A DNA stretch of 64,000 nt from Rhodospirillaceae bacterium (lineage in GTDB: Bacteria; Pseudomonadota; Alphaproteobacteria; UBA8366; Aestuariispiraceae). The position numbers were made by a program, and so were the translations under genes. Shown piece by piece: positions 9,025 to 16,065 of the stretch; within the stretch, counting starts at the first letter, position 1; each line of letters starts with the position of its first letter. The notes beneath the pieces are model-generated. The model did no database searches, was not told the origin of the DNA, and saw only the letters and a program-made list of their open reading frames with translations. The stretch is taken from assembly GCA_002709955.1 (NCBI GenBank), contig PAQY01000012.1, positions 505,679 through 569,678 on the forward strand, written 5' to 3'.

Positions 9025-10104
9025 TTAATTGGCTTCCACTTGCATTTGCGCGCGGTGCCATTGATCCGCATACCATTCGCAATAGCGTTTGAACCCTTGT
9101 TCCAGTGTCCATTCTGGTTCAAACCCCAGCTTCTCCTGGGCCCGGGCGATGGACAGCGTGCCCCGGATCGGTTTGTCCACGGCGCGCGGGCGATCTTCCA
9201 GGATGGCATTGGGAACAACGGATTTCACCACGGCGGCCAAATCGGCAATCGTGCGGGCATTGCCAAAGGTGATGTTATAGGTTGAGCTATCGTCATGCCC
9301 TTTATGCAGGGCCAATGCGCGAACCATGCCCTGTACCAGATCGTTGATATAGGTGAAGTCCAACCGCCCATCACCGCCGCCTTCCAGCAGCAACGGCTTG
9401 CCGGTCAGGGCGTTTTCAATGAAGACCTGGCTGACACGGCGGGAAATACAGCGTTCCCCATACAGGGCAGAGGGGCGAATAACAGTCGTCCCCAATCCGT
9501 ATTGTGTCCGATAGGTTCGGACCAGCCGTTCCCCCATGAATTTGGCATTAGCATAAATGCCTTCCGGGCGCGGGAAGGTGGTTTCATCCACGCTTGCGCC
9601 TTCAAAATCGCCGTAAACGGTCGAAGACGACATGAACATGACCTGATTGATGTCTTTGACTTTCGGGCGCACCAGTTCCAGGACATTGCGCAGCGTGATC
9701 AGCTGAAGGTCAAAGGCGAGGCCCGGTTCTGCCTTGGCATCCACGGCGCTGGCGATGGCGGCCATATGGACGACCTTGGTGGGCTGGAAGGCTTCAAACA
9801 CGCGGCCCAGATCGGCCAGCAGACGCGCATCGCTGTTCATCAGCATCACGCCATTTTCCCGCAACAGCAGAAAGCGATCCAACAGAAAGTTCTGATAGGC
9901 GGTGCGCTGGACAACATTGCGTCCGGGTTCATAACAATTTTCGATCAGGCTGTTGACCATCAGATTGTCGCATATGCCAACCGTGGCCCCCATGCGGGAA
10001 AGCTCCAGCGCCAGGTTATGGCCAATAAAGCCAGCCCCCCCAACCAGCAAGATGCGCTGGTCTTCCAGATGTGGTCTTAATGTCTCAAAAGGTATCGAAC
10101 TCAT
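9025..10104 (-). CDS. NAD-dependent epimerase/dehydratase (extended SDR)
   Basis: A 359-residue nucleotide-sugar-modifying SDR enzyme. The NAD-binding glycine motif GGAGFIG is at residues 22-28. The catalytic Ser/Thr region is SSSTVYG and the catalytic pair is in YANAK (YxxxK). The C-terminal half (RPSALYGERC, FTYINDLVQGM) is typical of UDP- or GDP-sugar 4-epimerases and 4,6-dehydratases. The start is at MSSIPFE because AGAAGGAGAT lies nine bases upstream; an earlier in-frame ATG at 10194 overlaps the aminotransferase. With the DegT enzyme upstream and the cytidylyltransferase downstream it probably builds an activated amino or deoxy sugar for a surface glycan or for flagellin. Epimerase or dehydratase cannot be decided by eye. 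Confidence 0.88.
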   Translation of the reverse strand: MSSIPFETLRPHLEDQRILLVGGAGFIGHNLALELSRMGATVGICDNLMVNSLIENCYEPGRNVVQRTAYQNFLLDRFLLLRENGVMLMNSDARLLADLGRVFEAFQPTKVVHMAAIASAVDAKAEPGLAFDLQLITLRNVLELVRPKVKDINQVMFMSSSTVYGDFEGASVDETTFPRPEGIYANAKFMGERLVRTYRTQYGLGTTVIRPSALYGERCISRRVSQVFIENALTGKPLLLEGGGDGRLDFTYINDLVQGMVRALALHKGHDDSSTYNITFGNARTIADLAAVVKSVVPNAILEDRPRAVDKPIRGTLSIARAQEKLGFEPEWTLEQGFKRYCEWYADQWHRAQMQVEAN

Positions 10105-10177
10105 TGCGGTATCTCCTTCTGGTGTACCCGCGGGATCAAGATTTCCAACGATGAAGCCAATGCGTTCTGCGCCGGTT

Positions 10178-11329
10178 TCATCGCAACGCCTCACTATACG
10201 CTTCCTGAAAGGCGTTGCCTACTCTCTCTGCATCACCCTTGGTCAGATGCGGCCCGACGGGCAGGGAGATGGTTTGATCCGCCAGCCATTCTGCGACCGG
10301 AAACTGCCCAGCCTTATACCCGTATTTTTGCGAATAATAGGTAAACAAAGGGACCGGACCTGGATAATGAACTGAAGATCCGATTTTTCGCGCATTCAAC
10401 CCGTCAACGACGCGATCCCGGGAAACGGAGCCATCCCGGGGCAGTACCGCATTGATACAATAATGCGATGATGTCGCCTTGCCATGCCGATCGGGGAACA
10501 GCGTCAGGCCATCAATGCGGGATAAAATCGCCCGCAGTGCGGCATCATTGCGGGACCGATCCGCCATGAAGTGATCCAGATGGGCGATTTGCGCCAATCC
10601 TACAGCAGCCTCAACCTCACTCATCCGATAATTCATGCCCAGGATATCAACATCATACAGACCGGGTCGGGTGCGTTCACCCAGGGCGCGGTTATAGCCA
10701 AAGGCACGGCGGCGGCGCAGGTCATGGGCCAGGGCGGGATCATTGGTGGTGACCATGCCGCCTTCGATGGAGGTCATGTGCTTGACCGGATAAAAGGAAA
10801 AGCTGCCCGCCAGGCCCAGTGTCCCCGCCTTCTGGTCGCCCCAGGTGGCGTCCACGGCCAGGGCACAGTCTTCCAGCACAAAGGCACCTTTCGCCTGTGC
10901 CACCGCATGAATGCGATCCATATCACAGGGAAGCCCCAGATAATGGACGGGCATGATCGCCGCAAGGGGGCCGTCCACTGCTTCCAGCGCGGCTGGGTCC
11001 ATATTCCCGGTTGCCGGATCAACATCAATAAAGACTGGCTGCGCCCCGACAAGTTCAACACTGTGGGCGGTTGCCACATGGGTCATGGCCGGCACGGCGA
11101 CACGGTCTCCCGGCCCGATGTTGCGGGTAAACAGCGTCAGGTGCAGACCCGCCGTACAGGATGAAACCGCCACCGCTTCGGCCGCCCCGATCCGCTGTGC
11201 AAAGGCCGCTTCAAAAGCAGGCGTGACGGTGCCATGCACCAGCATCCCGCTTTCAAGAACGCTGCGGACCGCATCAAAGGCGTCTGCGTCCAGTTGCGGT
11301 TTGCCAAATGGGATGGGGGTATCGGACAT
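10178..11329 (-). CDS. DegT/DnrJ/EryC1/StrS sugar aminotransferase
   Basis: A 383-residue PLP enzyme that transfers an amino group from glutamate or glutamine to a keto-sugar nucleotide. The PLP-lysine is K183 in FYPVKHMTSIEGG and the ring-nitrogen Asp is D154 in VLEDCALA; SSCTAGLHL (56-64) binds the phosphate. The C-terminal SSHYCINA and HYPGPVPLF segments are family-typical. Start at MSDTPIP (GGAGAG upstream). It is the first gene of the minus-strand sugar set, with 73 bases to the epimerase. In combination this gives a plausible ketosugar-to-aminosugar route for flagellin or LPS decoration, close to the flagellar locus. The product sugar is unknown. Confidence 0.9.
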   Translation of the reverse strand: MSDTPIPFGKPQLDADAFDAVRSVLESGMLVHGTVTPAFEAAFAQRIGAAEAVAVSSCTAGLHLTLFTRNIGPGDRVAVPAMTHVATAHSVELVGAQPVFIDVDPATGNMDPAALEAVDGPLAAIMPVHYLGLPCDMDRIHAVAQAKGAFVLEDCALAVDATWGDQKAGTLGLAGSFSFYPVKHMTSIEGGMVTTNDPALAHDLRRRRAFGYNRALGERTRPGLYDVDILGMNYRMSEVEAAVGLAQIAHLDHFMADRSRNDAALRAILSRIDGLTLFPDRHGKATSSHYCINAVLPRDGSVSRDRVVDGLNARKIGSSVHYPGPVPLFTYYSQKYGYKAGQFPVAEWLADQTISLPVGPHLTKGDAERVGNAFQEAYSEALR

Positions 11330-11395
11330 GGCGGTTGCTCTCCGGGCCGTGATTGCTTCCAAGTTTGGAAGCAATTTTCACGCCAGATCAAGCCG

Positions 11396-11980
11396 CTATC
11401 GTATTTGGGGAGATTTGATGGGGGTCACTTCATGAAAAAATTCTTCTACGCTGCCTGTCGCTAGGTTCTGGCAGTGAAAGGTATAGCCCCCCTTTGGACG
11501 GGGTGGCGGTGCATTGTCACGCAGTTTCGCCGTGTCTGTCAGCGACTGCATTCCCAGCAACCGAATTTCACCATTCCGGCGAACCGGCAGCAACACCCGC
11601 TCAAATTCCAGATATTCCTTGTTGGAAACGACGACCATTCCCCCAAAAATTACCAGATTTCCGCTGAAAATGGAGTAAAAATAGGGATGAACAAATTCAT
11701 ATAAATGGGGCGGCACGACTTCATCGAGATATCGGCCCGTGTTTTGACGTCCGAACAGAGAATTTACATTCTCTCCAGACACACGGTATTTCAGTCGCCC
11801 GTCAATTTTCTCCAACAGGTAAATGTTTGGCAGCAGATTGGGCACGTCAATGGGATCGAAATCCGGGATATCCAGGCGATCTTCATTGGGTTGTTTTGAG
11901 AGCCAATGCTCTATCAAATCCAAGCTGGTCCTGAAGCGGAAAATACGTTTCGCAAGGGCCAGTGTTGAGGATTCAGGCAT
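11396..11980 (-). CDS. PAS_5-type domain protein
   Basis: A 194-residue soluble protein with the layout of the alphaproteobacterial PAS_5 family: an N-terminal helical lead, then a single PAS-like fold with FDPIDVPNLLPNIYLLEKI, LKYRVSGENVNSLFGR and FERVLLPVRRNG. The family is often stand-alone and has no enzymatic output domain; its role is usually unknown and it may sense a small ligand or partner. ATG 11980 has TTGGAG nine bases upstream. The ribosome site is immediately downstream of a strong hairpin with a T-run (11995-12037), so expression may depend on read-through from the DUF1328 gene. A second PAS_5-like gene lies at 14265-14813. Confidence 0.7.
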   Translation of the reverse strand: MPESSTLALAKRIFRFRTSLDLIEHWLSKQPNEDRLDIPDFDPIDVPNLLPNIYLLEKIDGRLKYRVSGENVNSLFGRQNTGRYLDEVVPPHLYEFVHPYFYSIFSGNLVIFGGMVVVSNKEYLEFERVLLPVRRNGEIRLLGMQSLTDTAKLRDNAPPPRPKGGYTFHCQNLATGSVEEFFHEVTPIKSPQIR

Positions 11981-11994
11981 AAATTATACACTCC

Positions 11995-12037
11995 AAAAAG
12001 CACTCTCGCTCAGGATGCCCCGAATCCTGAGCGAGAG
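11995..12037 (-). terminator. Intrinsic terminator or leader hairpin between DUF1328 and PAS genes
   Basis: Perfect 14-bp arms (12003-12016 and 12024-12037) around a 7-base loop, followed on the minus strand by TGCTTTTT. It lies 49 bases after the DUF1328 stop and only 22 bases before the PAS gene start, so it can end the first transcript or act as an attenuator for the second. Confidence 0.8.
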
Positions 12038-12086
12038 AAACTAAGAATGTTGCACCGCAATTCAACCCCTGCGGTCATGCGGGTGC

Positions 12087-12257
12087 CTACAGCCTGCGAC
12101 CGCGCACGATGTGCATGATCAGGGCTGCGAAAAACAGCACCACAAAGATGAAGAACAGAATTTTAGCAGCACCTGCCGCGACGGCTGCAATGCCACCAAA
12201 GCCAAAGGCTGCGGCGATTAAGGCGATGATAAAGAATACGGCTGCCCAATACAGCAT
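12087..12257 (-). CDS. DUF1328 (YtjA-like) small membrane protein
   Basis: A 56-residue protein that begins [16 protein letters not shown] and contains FGFGGIAA, a second hydrophobic segment ([15 protein letters not shown]) and a basic end (RGRRL). This is the DUF1328/YtjA pattern: two inner-membrane helices joined by a Gly/Ala turn. The function is unknown; relatives are often found with stress-response genes. ATAAGGAGAT sits at a good distance before the ATG. A strong terminator follows. Its neighbours, two small secreted proteins and an ExoD-like protein, fit an envelope-stress group. Confidence 0.85.
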   Translation of the reverse strand: MLYWAAVFFIIALIAAAFGFGGIAAVAAGAAKILFFIFVVLFFAALIMHIVRGRRL

Positions 12258-12674
12258 AAGCAATCTCCTTATGTTTTAGCGCCAAGCCCGTATGTACAGA
12301 TGAGATGTACAGTTTCTCAGCATGGCCTGGCGCATTTTGAGATCCGCGCTGAACGAATGCAGCAGCGGAAGTTGAAATTCTACATGGATATGGGATTAAT
12401 ATTTGCAATAAAAAACCAGTTTAAACGTATCGTTTTATATAAAATTTTATTGAAATATAGTATTTAACATTATGATTGATATAACGACAATGTGTAAATG
12501 TGGAAAAATTTTGATTTATTGGAAAATTAGGAATTTTATGTTGAACCAAAAATAACAATTACTAAGTGGATTGAGAGCAAGAAATAGCGTCCGCTGTTTA
12601 TACTAACTTAAACAAGAATAACAGTGCAGAGGGGTTACGGACGCACCATCTGCCAGCAAAGAAGGAGTTCTATT
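12258..12674. promoter_or_regulatory. AT-rich divergent intergenic region
   Basis: 417 bases without a gene, between the DUF1328 gene (minus) and the small secreted protein (plus). The middle is strongly AT-rich. A direct repeat TGTACAG occurs twice with a 13-base period (12293-12299, 12306-12312) in the DUF1328 leader. A TATACT at 12599-12604 is a candidate -10 for the plus-strand gene, but no -35 at normal spacing was found. Confidence 0.35.
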
Positions 12675-13001
12675 ATGAATACCATCGTTAAAGCGGCTGC
12701 AATCTCGTTGGCTCTGGGCCTTGTTGCACCACAGGCCATGGCTGCAAGTGACACCGCGAACACGTCCCCGCGCGATGTGTATGAGCAGAAAATGAACACT
12801 GAAATGGAAAATCAGGAAGCCATTTTCTCTGACAAGGAATTGAGCGCAGAAGCCAGCGCAGCCTGGCAGAAGGTGGAAGAAAACTGGAAGGCTTTGGGCG
12901 AAGCTGCCGATGAAAATTGGGAAGACGCCAAAGACACATTTCAGCAAAGCTGGGATGACTTTCAGGCTAAGTGGAATGAAATGACTTCTGATCAGTCCTG
13001 A
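12675..13001 (+). CDS. Small secreted Trp-spaced helical protein, copy 1
   Basis: A 108-residue protein with a signal peptide (cleavage likely after APQAMA). The mature part is predicted helical and acidic, and it carries five tryptophans spaced 7, 11, 11 and 7 residues apart in the C-terminal half (AAWQKVEENW...SWDDFQAKW). Eleven-residue periodicity is typical of amphipathic helices that lie on lipid or coat other polymers. The start follows GAAGGAG by seven bases. The paralog at 13903-14235 has exactly the same spacing. I do not recognise a named family. An envelope role is inferred from the signal peptide and the DUF1328 and ExoD neighbours. A terminator follows. Confidence 0.75.
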   Translation: MNTIVKAAAISLALGLVAPQAMAASDTANTSPRDVYEQKMNTEMENQEAIFSDKELSAEASAAWQKVEENWKALGEAADENWEDAKDTFQQSWDDFQAKWNEMTSDQS

Positions 13002-13042
13002 TAAGGGATTGGTGAGAGTCCTCACATAGTGATCATACAGAT

Positions 13043-13071
13043 GCGCCCCGTCGAAAGGCGGGGCGTATTTT
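13043..13071 (+). terminator. Rho-independent terminator of small secreted protein gene
   Basis: Stem CGCCCCG/CGGGGCG with an eight-base loop, followed by TATTTTGT, 42 bases after the stop codon. Confidence 0.75.
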
Positions 13072-13209
13072 GTATCCTACCATTATCAGACATTTGCGGG
13101 CCTTTGTGACGACGTATTTGCAGATGAAAACAAGGGCTATGAGCATCATGTGTGAGCAGATGCGATCGCATGATGCTGTATGGGCATATCGGGGGACATA
13201 TCGGGACCT

Positions 13210-13803
13210 ATGACAAAACAACCGCATACATTGACCGGCTTGCTGGATGGCATAACAGAGGATGCACCGGAAGATCAGGACTCTTTCTATCTTGGGGCTA
13301 TTCTGGACAGCTTTGGCAGTCGCAGTCATGGGCCCTTGCTGTTCTTTCCCGCATTTCTGGCCACCGCCCCCACTGGTGCTATTCCAGGGATGTCGATTGG
13401 TATGGGTGTCCTGTTGATCATTCTGTCCGTACAAATGATCTTTTCGCCCTCTAAATTATGGATGCCAAAGCGCATCACGCAGATTTCAATTCCCTGTGCC
13501 AGACTGAAAAAGGCGCTGGATATCTCAAGGCCGGCCGCGCGGGTCATTGATCGTTTGTCGATGCCCCGGCTGACCTGGTTGGTCGAGACGCCGTTCAATT
13601 ACGGTGTCGCGGTCCTTTGCTGTGGACTTGCGGTGACGATGATCCCGCTGTCTTTGATACCCTTTGGCAGCACTTTGCCAGGGCTGGCAGTTGCGTGCTT
13701 TGGTCTTTCCCTGGTGACCAGGGATGGCGTCGCGATCCTTTTTGCGACGGTGCTGACCGTTGTAGCAGCGGGGGTTGGATATGAACTGCTGGTCGGGTTC
13801 TAG
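13210..13803 (+). CDS. ExoD-family membrane protein
   Basis: A 197-residue protein resembling Rhizobium ExoD (exopolysaccharide synthesis ExoD family). It has an N-terminal soluble part (LTGLLDGI...GAILDSFGSRSHGPLLFFPAFLA), then hydrophobic helices at MSIGMGVLLIILSVQMIF, GVAVLCCGLAVTMIPLSL and a C-terminal pair ending in VGYELLVGF. In rhizobia ExoD affects exopolysaccharide and alkali tolerance; the biochemical role is unknown. Start at MTKQPHT is preferred; an upstream in-frame ATG at 13180 is possible, and neither has a strong ribosome site. It lies between the two secreted paralogs. Confidence 0.8.
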   Translation: MTKQPHTLTGLLDGITEDAPEDQDSFYLGAILDSFGSRSHGPLLFFPAFLATAPTGAIPGMSIGMGVLLIILSVQMIFSPSKLWMPKRITQISIPCARLKKALDISRPAARVIDRLSMPRLTWLVETPFNYGVAVLCCGLAVTMIPLSLIPFGSTLPGLAVACFGLSLVTRDGVAILFATVLTVVAAGVGYELLVGF

Positions 13804-13902
13804 GGCATTTCAATTTAGCGGTCAGGCCTTGATATTTAACCGTCCCCTATCATGTTCAAAGGCGCGGCGCGTCGCCTCATTTCTTTTAAGGGAGTTTTTA
13901 GC

Positions 13903-14235
13903 ATGAAAGCCTTTTTCGGCATTTTGGCAGTTTCTTTACTATTATGCGGCGGCGCAATTCAGGCTGTGGCTGATGATACGACAAGTCAGAGCGAAGCACC
14001 AACGGGTGCGCGCGAGGACTATGAAGCTCAGATGAAGCAAGAGATTGAAGAACAGGAAGCCAGAAATTCAAACAGACCGTTGACCGAAGATGCGAAAGCA
14101 GCCTGGCAGGGCGTGAAGGACGGCTGGAACGATGTAAAATCAACCACTGATGAAGGCTGGACGGAAGCCAAGTCCAAGCTGGATAACAGTTGGGGTGCCT
14201 TTAAGTCCAAATGGAAAGAAGTTACGTCAGAGTAA
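13903..14235 (+). CDS. Small secreted Trp-spaced helical protein, copy 2
   Basis: A 110-residue paralog of the protein at 12675-13001: a signal peptide (MKAFFGILAVSLLLCGGA...), a short linker, then a charged helix beginning YEAQMKQEIEEQEA. Five tryptophans keep the same 7-11-11-7 spacing (AAWQGVKDGW...SWGAFKSKW) although many residues between them differ. The copy is more basic than copy 1. AAGGGAG upstream sets the start. No known family was recognised. Conserved spacing with divergent sequence points to a structural constraint. Confidence 0.72.
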   Translation: MKAFFGILAVSLLLCGGAIQAVADDTTSQSEAPTGAREDYEAQMKQEIEEQEARNSNRPLTEDAKAAWQGVKDGWNDVKSTTDEGWTEAKSKLDNSWGAFKSKWKEVTSE

Positions 14236-14264
14236 TTTCGGTTCTCCAGGCCATATTCTGATTT

Positions 14265-14813
14265 TCATGGCTCTGAGTGGGTATCACAATAGGTCAGAAA
14301 TGCCTCGGTCATGTCTTCAAAGACTTCTTGGTCACTGTCCAGTTTATTGGGCCGCTGCCAGACTGATACTATTAAATCTTTGGATGATATGGCCTGGGCG
14401 TTTAGACCGAGCGGCAGGATCAGCGTAAAAACAGACCTTCTGTGGCCTTCATAAGACTTGAAATGGGCCAGATGGGCGCTTGGGCTTTGTTTCAGGGCTG
14501 CGCCCATCAACAGATCCAGCACGCCGCGATCATCCGGGTTTAACTGCAAGGGATCTGTGCCCAGGCTGCCTGGAATCAAACGGGGGGCGATAATCTTCAT
14601 CTCCTGACAGATCAGATCATATCGCAAGTCTTCGGCCTGTCCCAGAACCCGTAACAAGCTGACATGCGGCAATAAACGGGGCCCCAGCTGTTCAGCGCGC
14701 AAAGCCCGCCTGGGCTTATCGTTGGGCAACATTTTCCAGTAATCATACAAGGGTGCAGCAGAAGCAAAGAATGTGCCCGGTCGTCCCAATTGCGATGTTT
14801 TTGAATTCGTCAA
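14265..14813 (-). CDS. PAS_5-like domain protein (TTG start)
   Basis: A 182-residue soluble protein similar in plan to the PAS_5 protein at 11396-11980: YDYWKMLP lead, RLLPHVSLLRVLG, LRYDLICQEM and FTLILPLG, which match the family's strand order. The start is TTG with AAGG seven bases upstream in the intergenic region; no ATG suits. Function unknown, possibly ligand-sensing. It ends 29 bases from the small secreted paralog, which is convergent with it. Confidence 0.6.
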   Translation of the reverse strand: MTNSKTSQLGRPGTFFASAAPLYDYWKMLPNDKPRRALRAEQLGPRLLPHVSLLRVLGQAEDLRYDLICQEMKIIAPRLIPGSLGTDPLQLNPDDRGVLDLLMGAALKQSPSAHLAHFKSYEGHRRSVFTLILPLGLNAQAISSKDLIVSVWQRPNKLDSDQEVFEDMTEAFLTYCDTHSEP

Positions 14814-15048
14814 AGTTGTCGCCTTGTAAGGAAGTCATCTTTGGGTTAACCAGAAAGTTGTATTATATTTATTGTCATAAATTTATACAGCTTTTTGTTG
14901 TTTAGCCTCTTGCTTTAGATCGAATTTTAAAATGAATTTAGCTATTTTAATTTATGGTTGTTTTACTGGATCAGTATTCAATTTAATTAGCGATGCGTGC
15001 GGATGCCTTGCAACGGCTGCACAAAGAACGATGTGATTGAAAAAGGGA

Positions 15049-16059
15049 TCAGGCGACTGCAGCCACCGACACGCTGTGTCCGGTTTCTGCTGCTTCCCAG
15101 GCGCAAAGACAGATGTTCATCACCTGGAAGACATCTCTGGCATCTACTATCGGTGGCCGGTCTTCCCGAATGGCGGCGATGAAATCGGGCAACAGGTCAC
15201 CCTTTTCAATACCGGGATAGGGGACATCAAAGGGCTCTTCGTCCTCTGGCTGGTCGCCATGATACAGGCGTGCCGGTCCATTCGCATTTTCAAAACTTAG
15301 CTTGGTGCCATAGACATTCAGCGAATGGAATTTACGGCGTTGTGGCCCGAATGTGGTGGTGGATTTGGCCATCAGGTCGCTGCTGAATCGCATCAGGGTC
15401 GTCATGGTATCGGGATAGGCAAAATCGGTGCCTTTTGTCAGCTTCTTAGCAGCCATGGCGGTGACTTCTGTCACTTCCTCCCCGGCGATCCAGCGCATCA
15501 GGTCTATCAGGTGAATACCCCCGCCATAGGTCACGCAATAAAACGGCATCTTCCCGCGCCAGCCTTCTGTGATCTTCCACAGAATCTGATGCAGGTAATC
15601 CCCTTCCATATAGTGCAGGTCCCCAAAATCGCCGTTCCGGACCATGTCACGTACGGCCTTGAAACGCGGGCTTTGTCGCAGGATCAAGTTCGATGACAGA
15701 TGTTTACCACTGTCCGACCAGGCACGGATGACCTGATCCAATCCTGCCCGGTCCAGGGCAATGGGCTTTTCACAAAAGACATGCTTCCCGGCGCGAAAGG
15801 CAGCGACGGCCTGTTCAACATGGGCATCATCGTAAGAGCATAGGGACACAGCATCGATTGTCGGATCCGCCAGCAAGGTGCTGTAGTCTTTGTGCAAATG
15901 GGGCACGTTCCGCCGGGCGGCGACGGCGGCCATTTTTGCCGGGTCGATATCGCAACAGGCGACAACTTCGACGTCTGGGATTTCTTGATAGCCAACAATG
16001 TGGCGTTCCCCCACGCCAAGTCCGATTACGCCAATGCGAAGGGGCGGGACGTTTGTCAT
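15049..16059 (-). CDS. Gfo/Idh/MocA family oxidoreductase
   Basis: A 336-residue NAD(P)-dependent sugar dehydrogenase or reductase. The Rossmann motif IGVIGLGVGERH is at residues 9-20, the catalytic EKP at 97-99 (FCEKPI), and the conserved GGGIHLIDLMRW helix lies in the C-terminal domain. The gene starts seven bases after flgK in the same direction and appears co-transcribed with the flgI-flgJ-flgN-flgK operon. This is the position where flgL is usually found. Together with the nearby aminotransferase, epimerase and cytidylyltransferase it could modify a nucleotide sugar for flagellin or hook-protein glycosylation. The substrate is not predictable. Confidence 0.88.
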   Translation of the reverse strand: MTNVPPLRIGVIGLGVGERHIVGYQEIPDVEVVACCDIDPAKMAAVAARRNVPHLHKDYSTLLADPTIDAVSLCSYDDAHVEQAVAAFRAGKHVFCEKPIALDRAGLDQVIRAWSDSGKHLSSNLILRQSPRFKAVRDMVRNGDFGDLHYMEGDYLHQILWKITEGWRGKMPFYCVTYGGGIHLIDLMRWIAGEEVTEVTAMAAKKLTKGTDFAYPDTMTTLMRFSSDLMAKSTTTFGPQRRKFHSLNVYGTKLSFENANGPARLYHGDQPEDEEPFDVPYPGIEKGDLLPDFIAAIREDRPPIVDARDVFQVMNICLCAWEAAETGHSVSVAAVA

Positions 16060-16065
16060 GAATTC

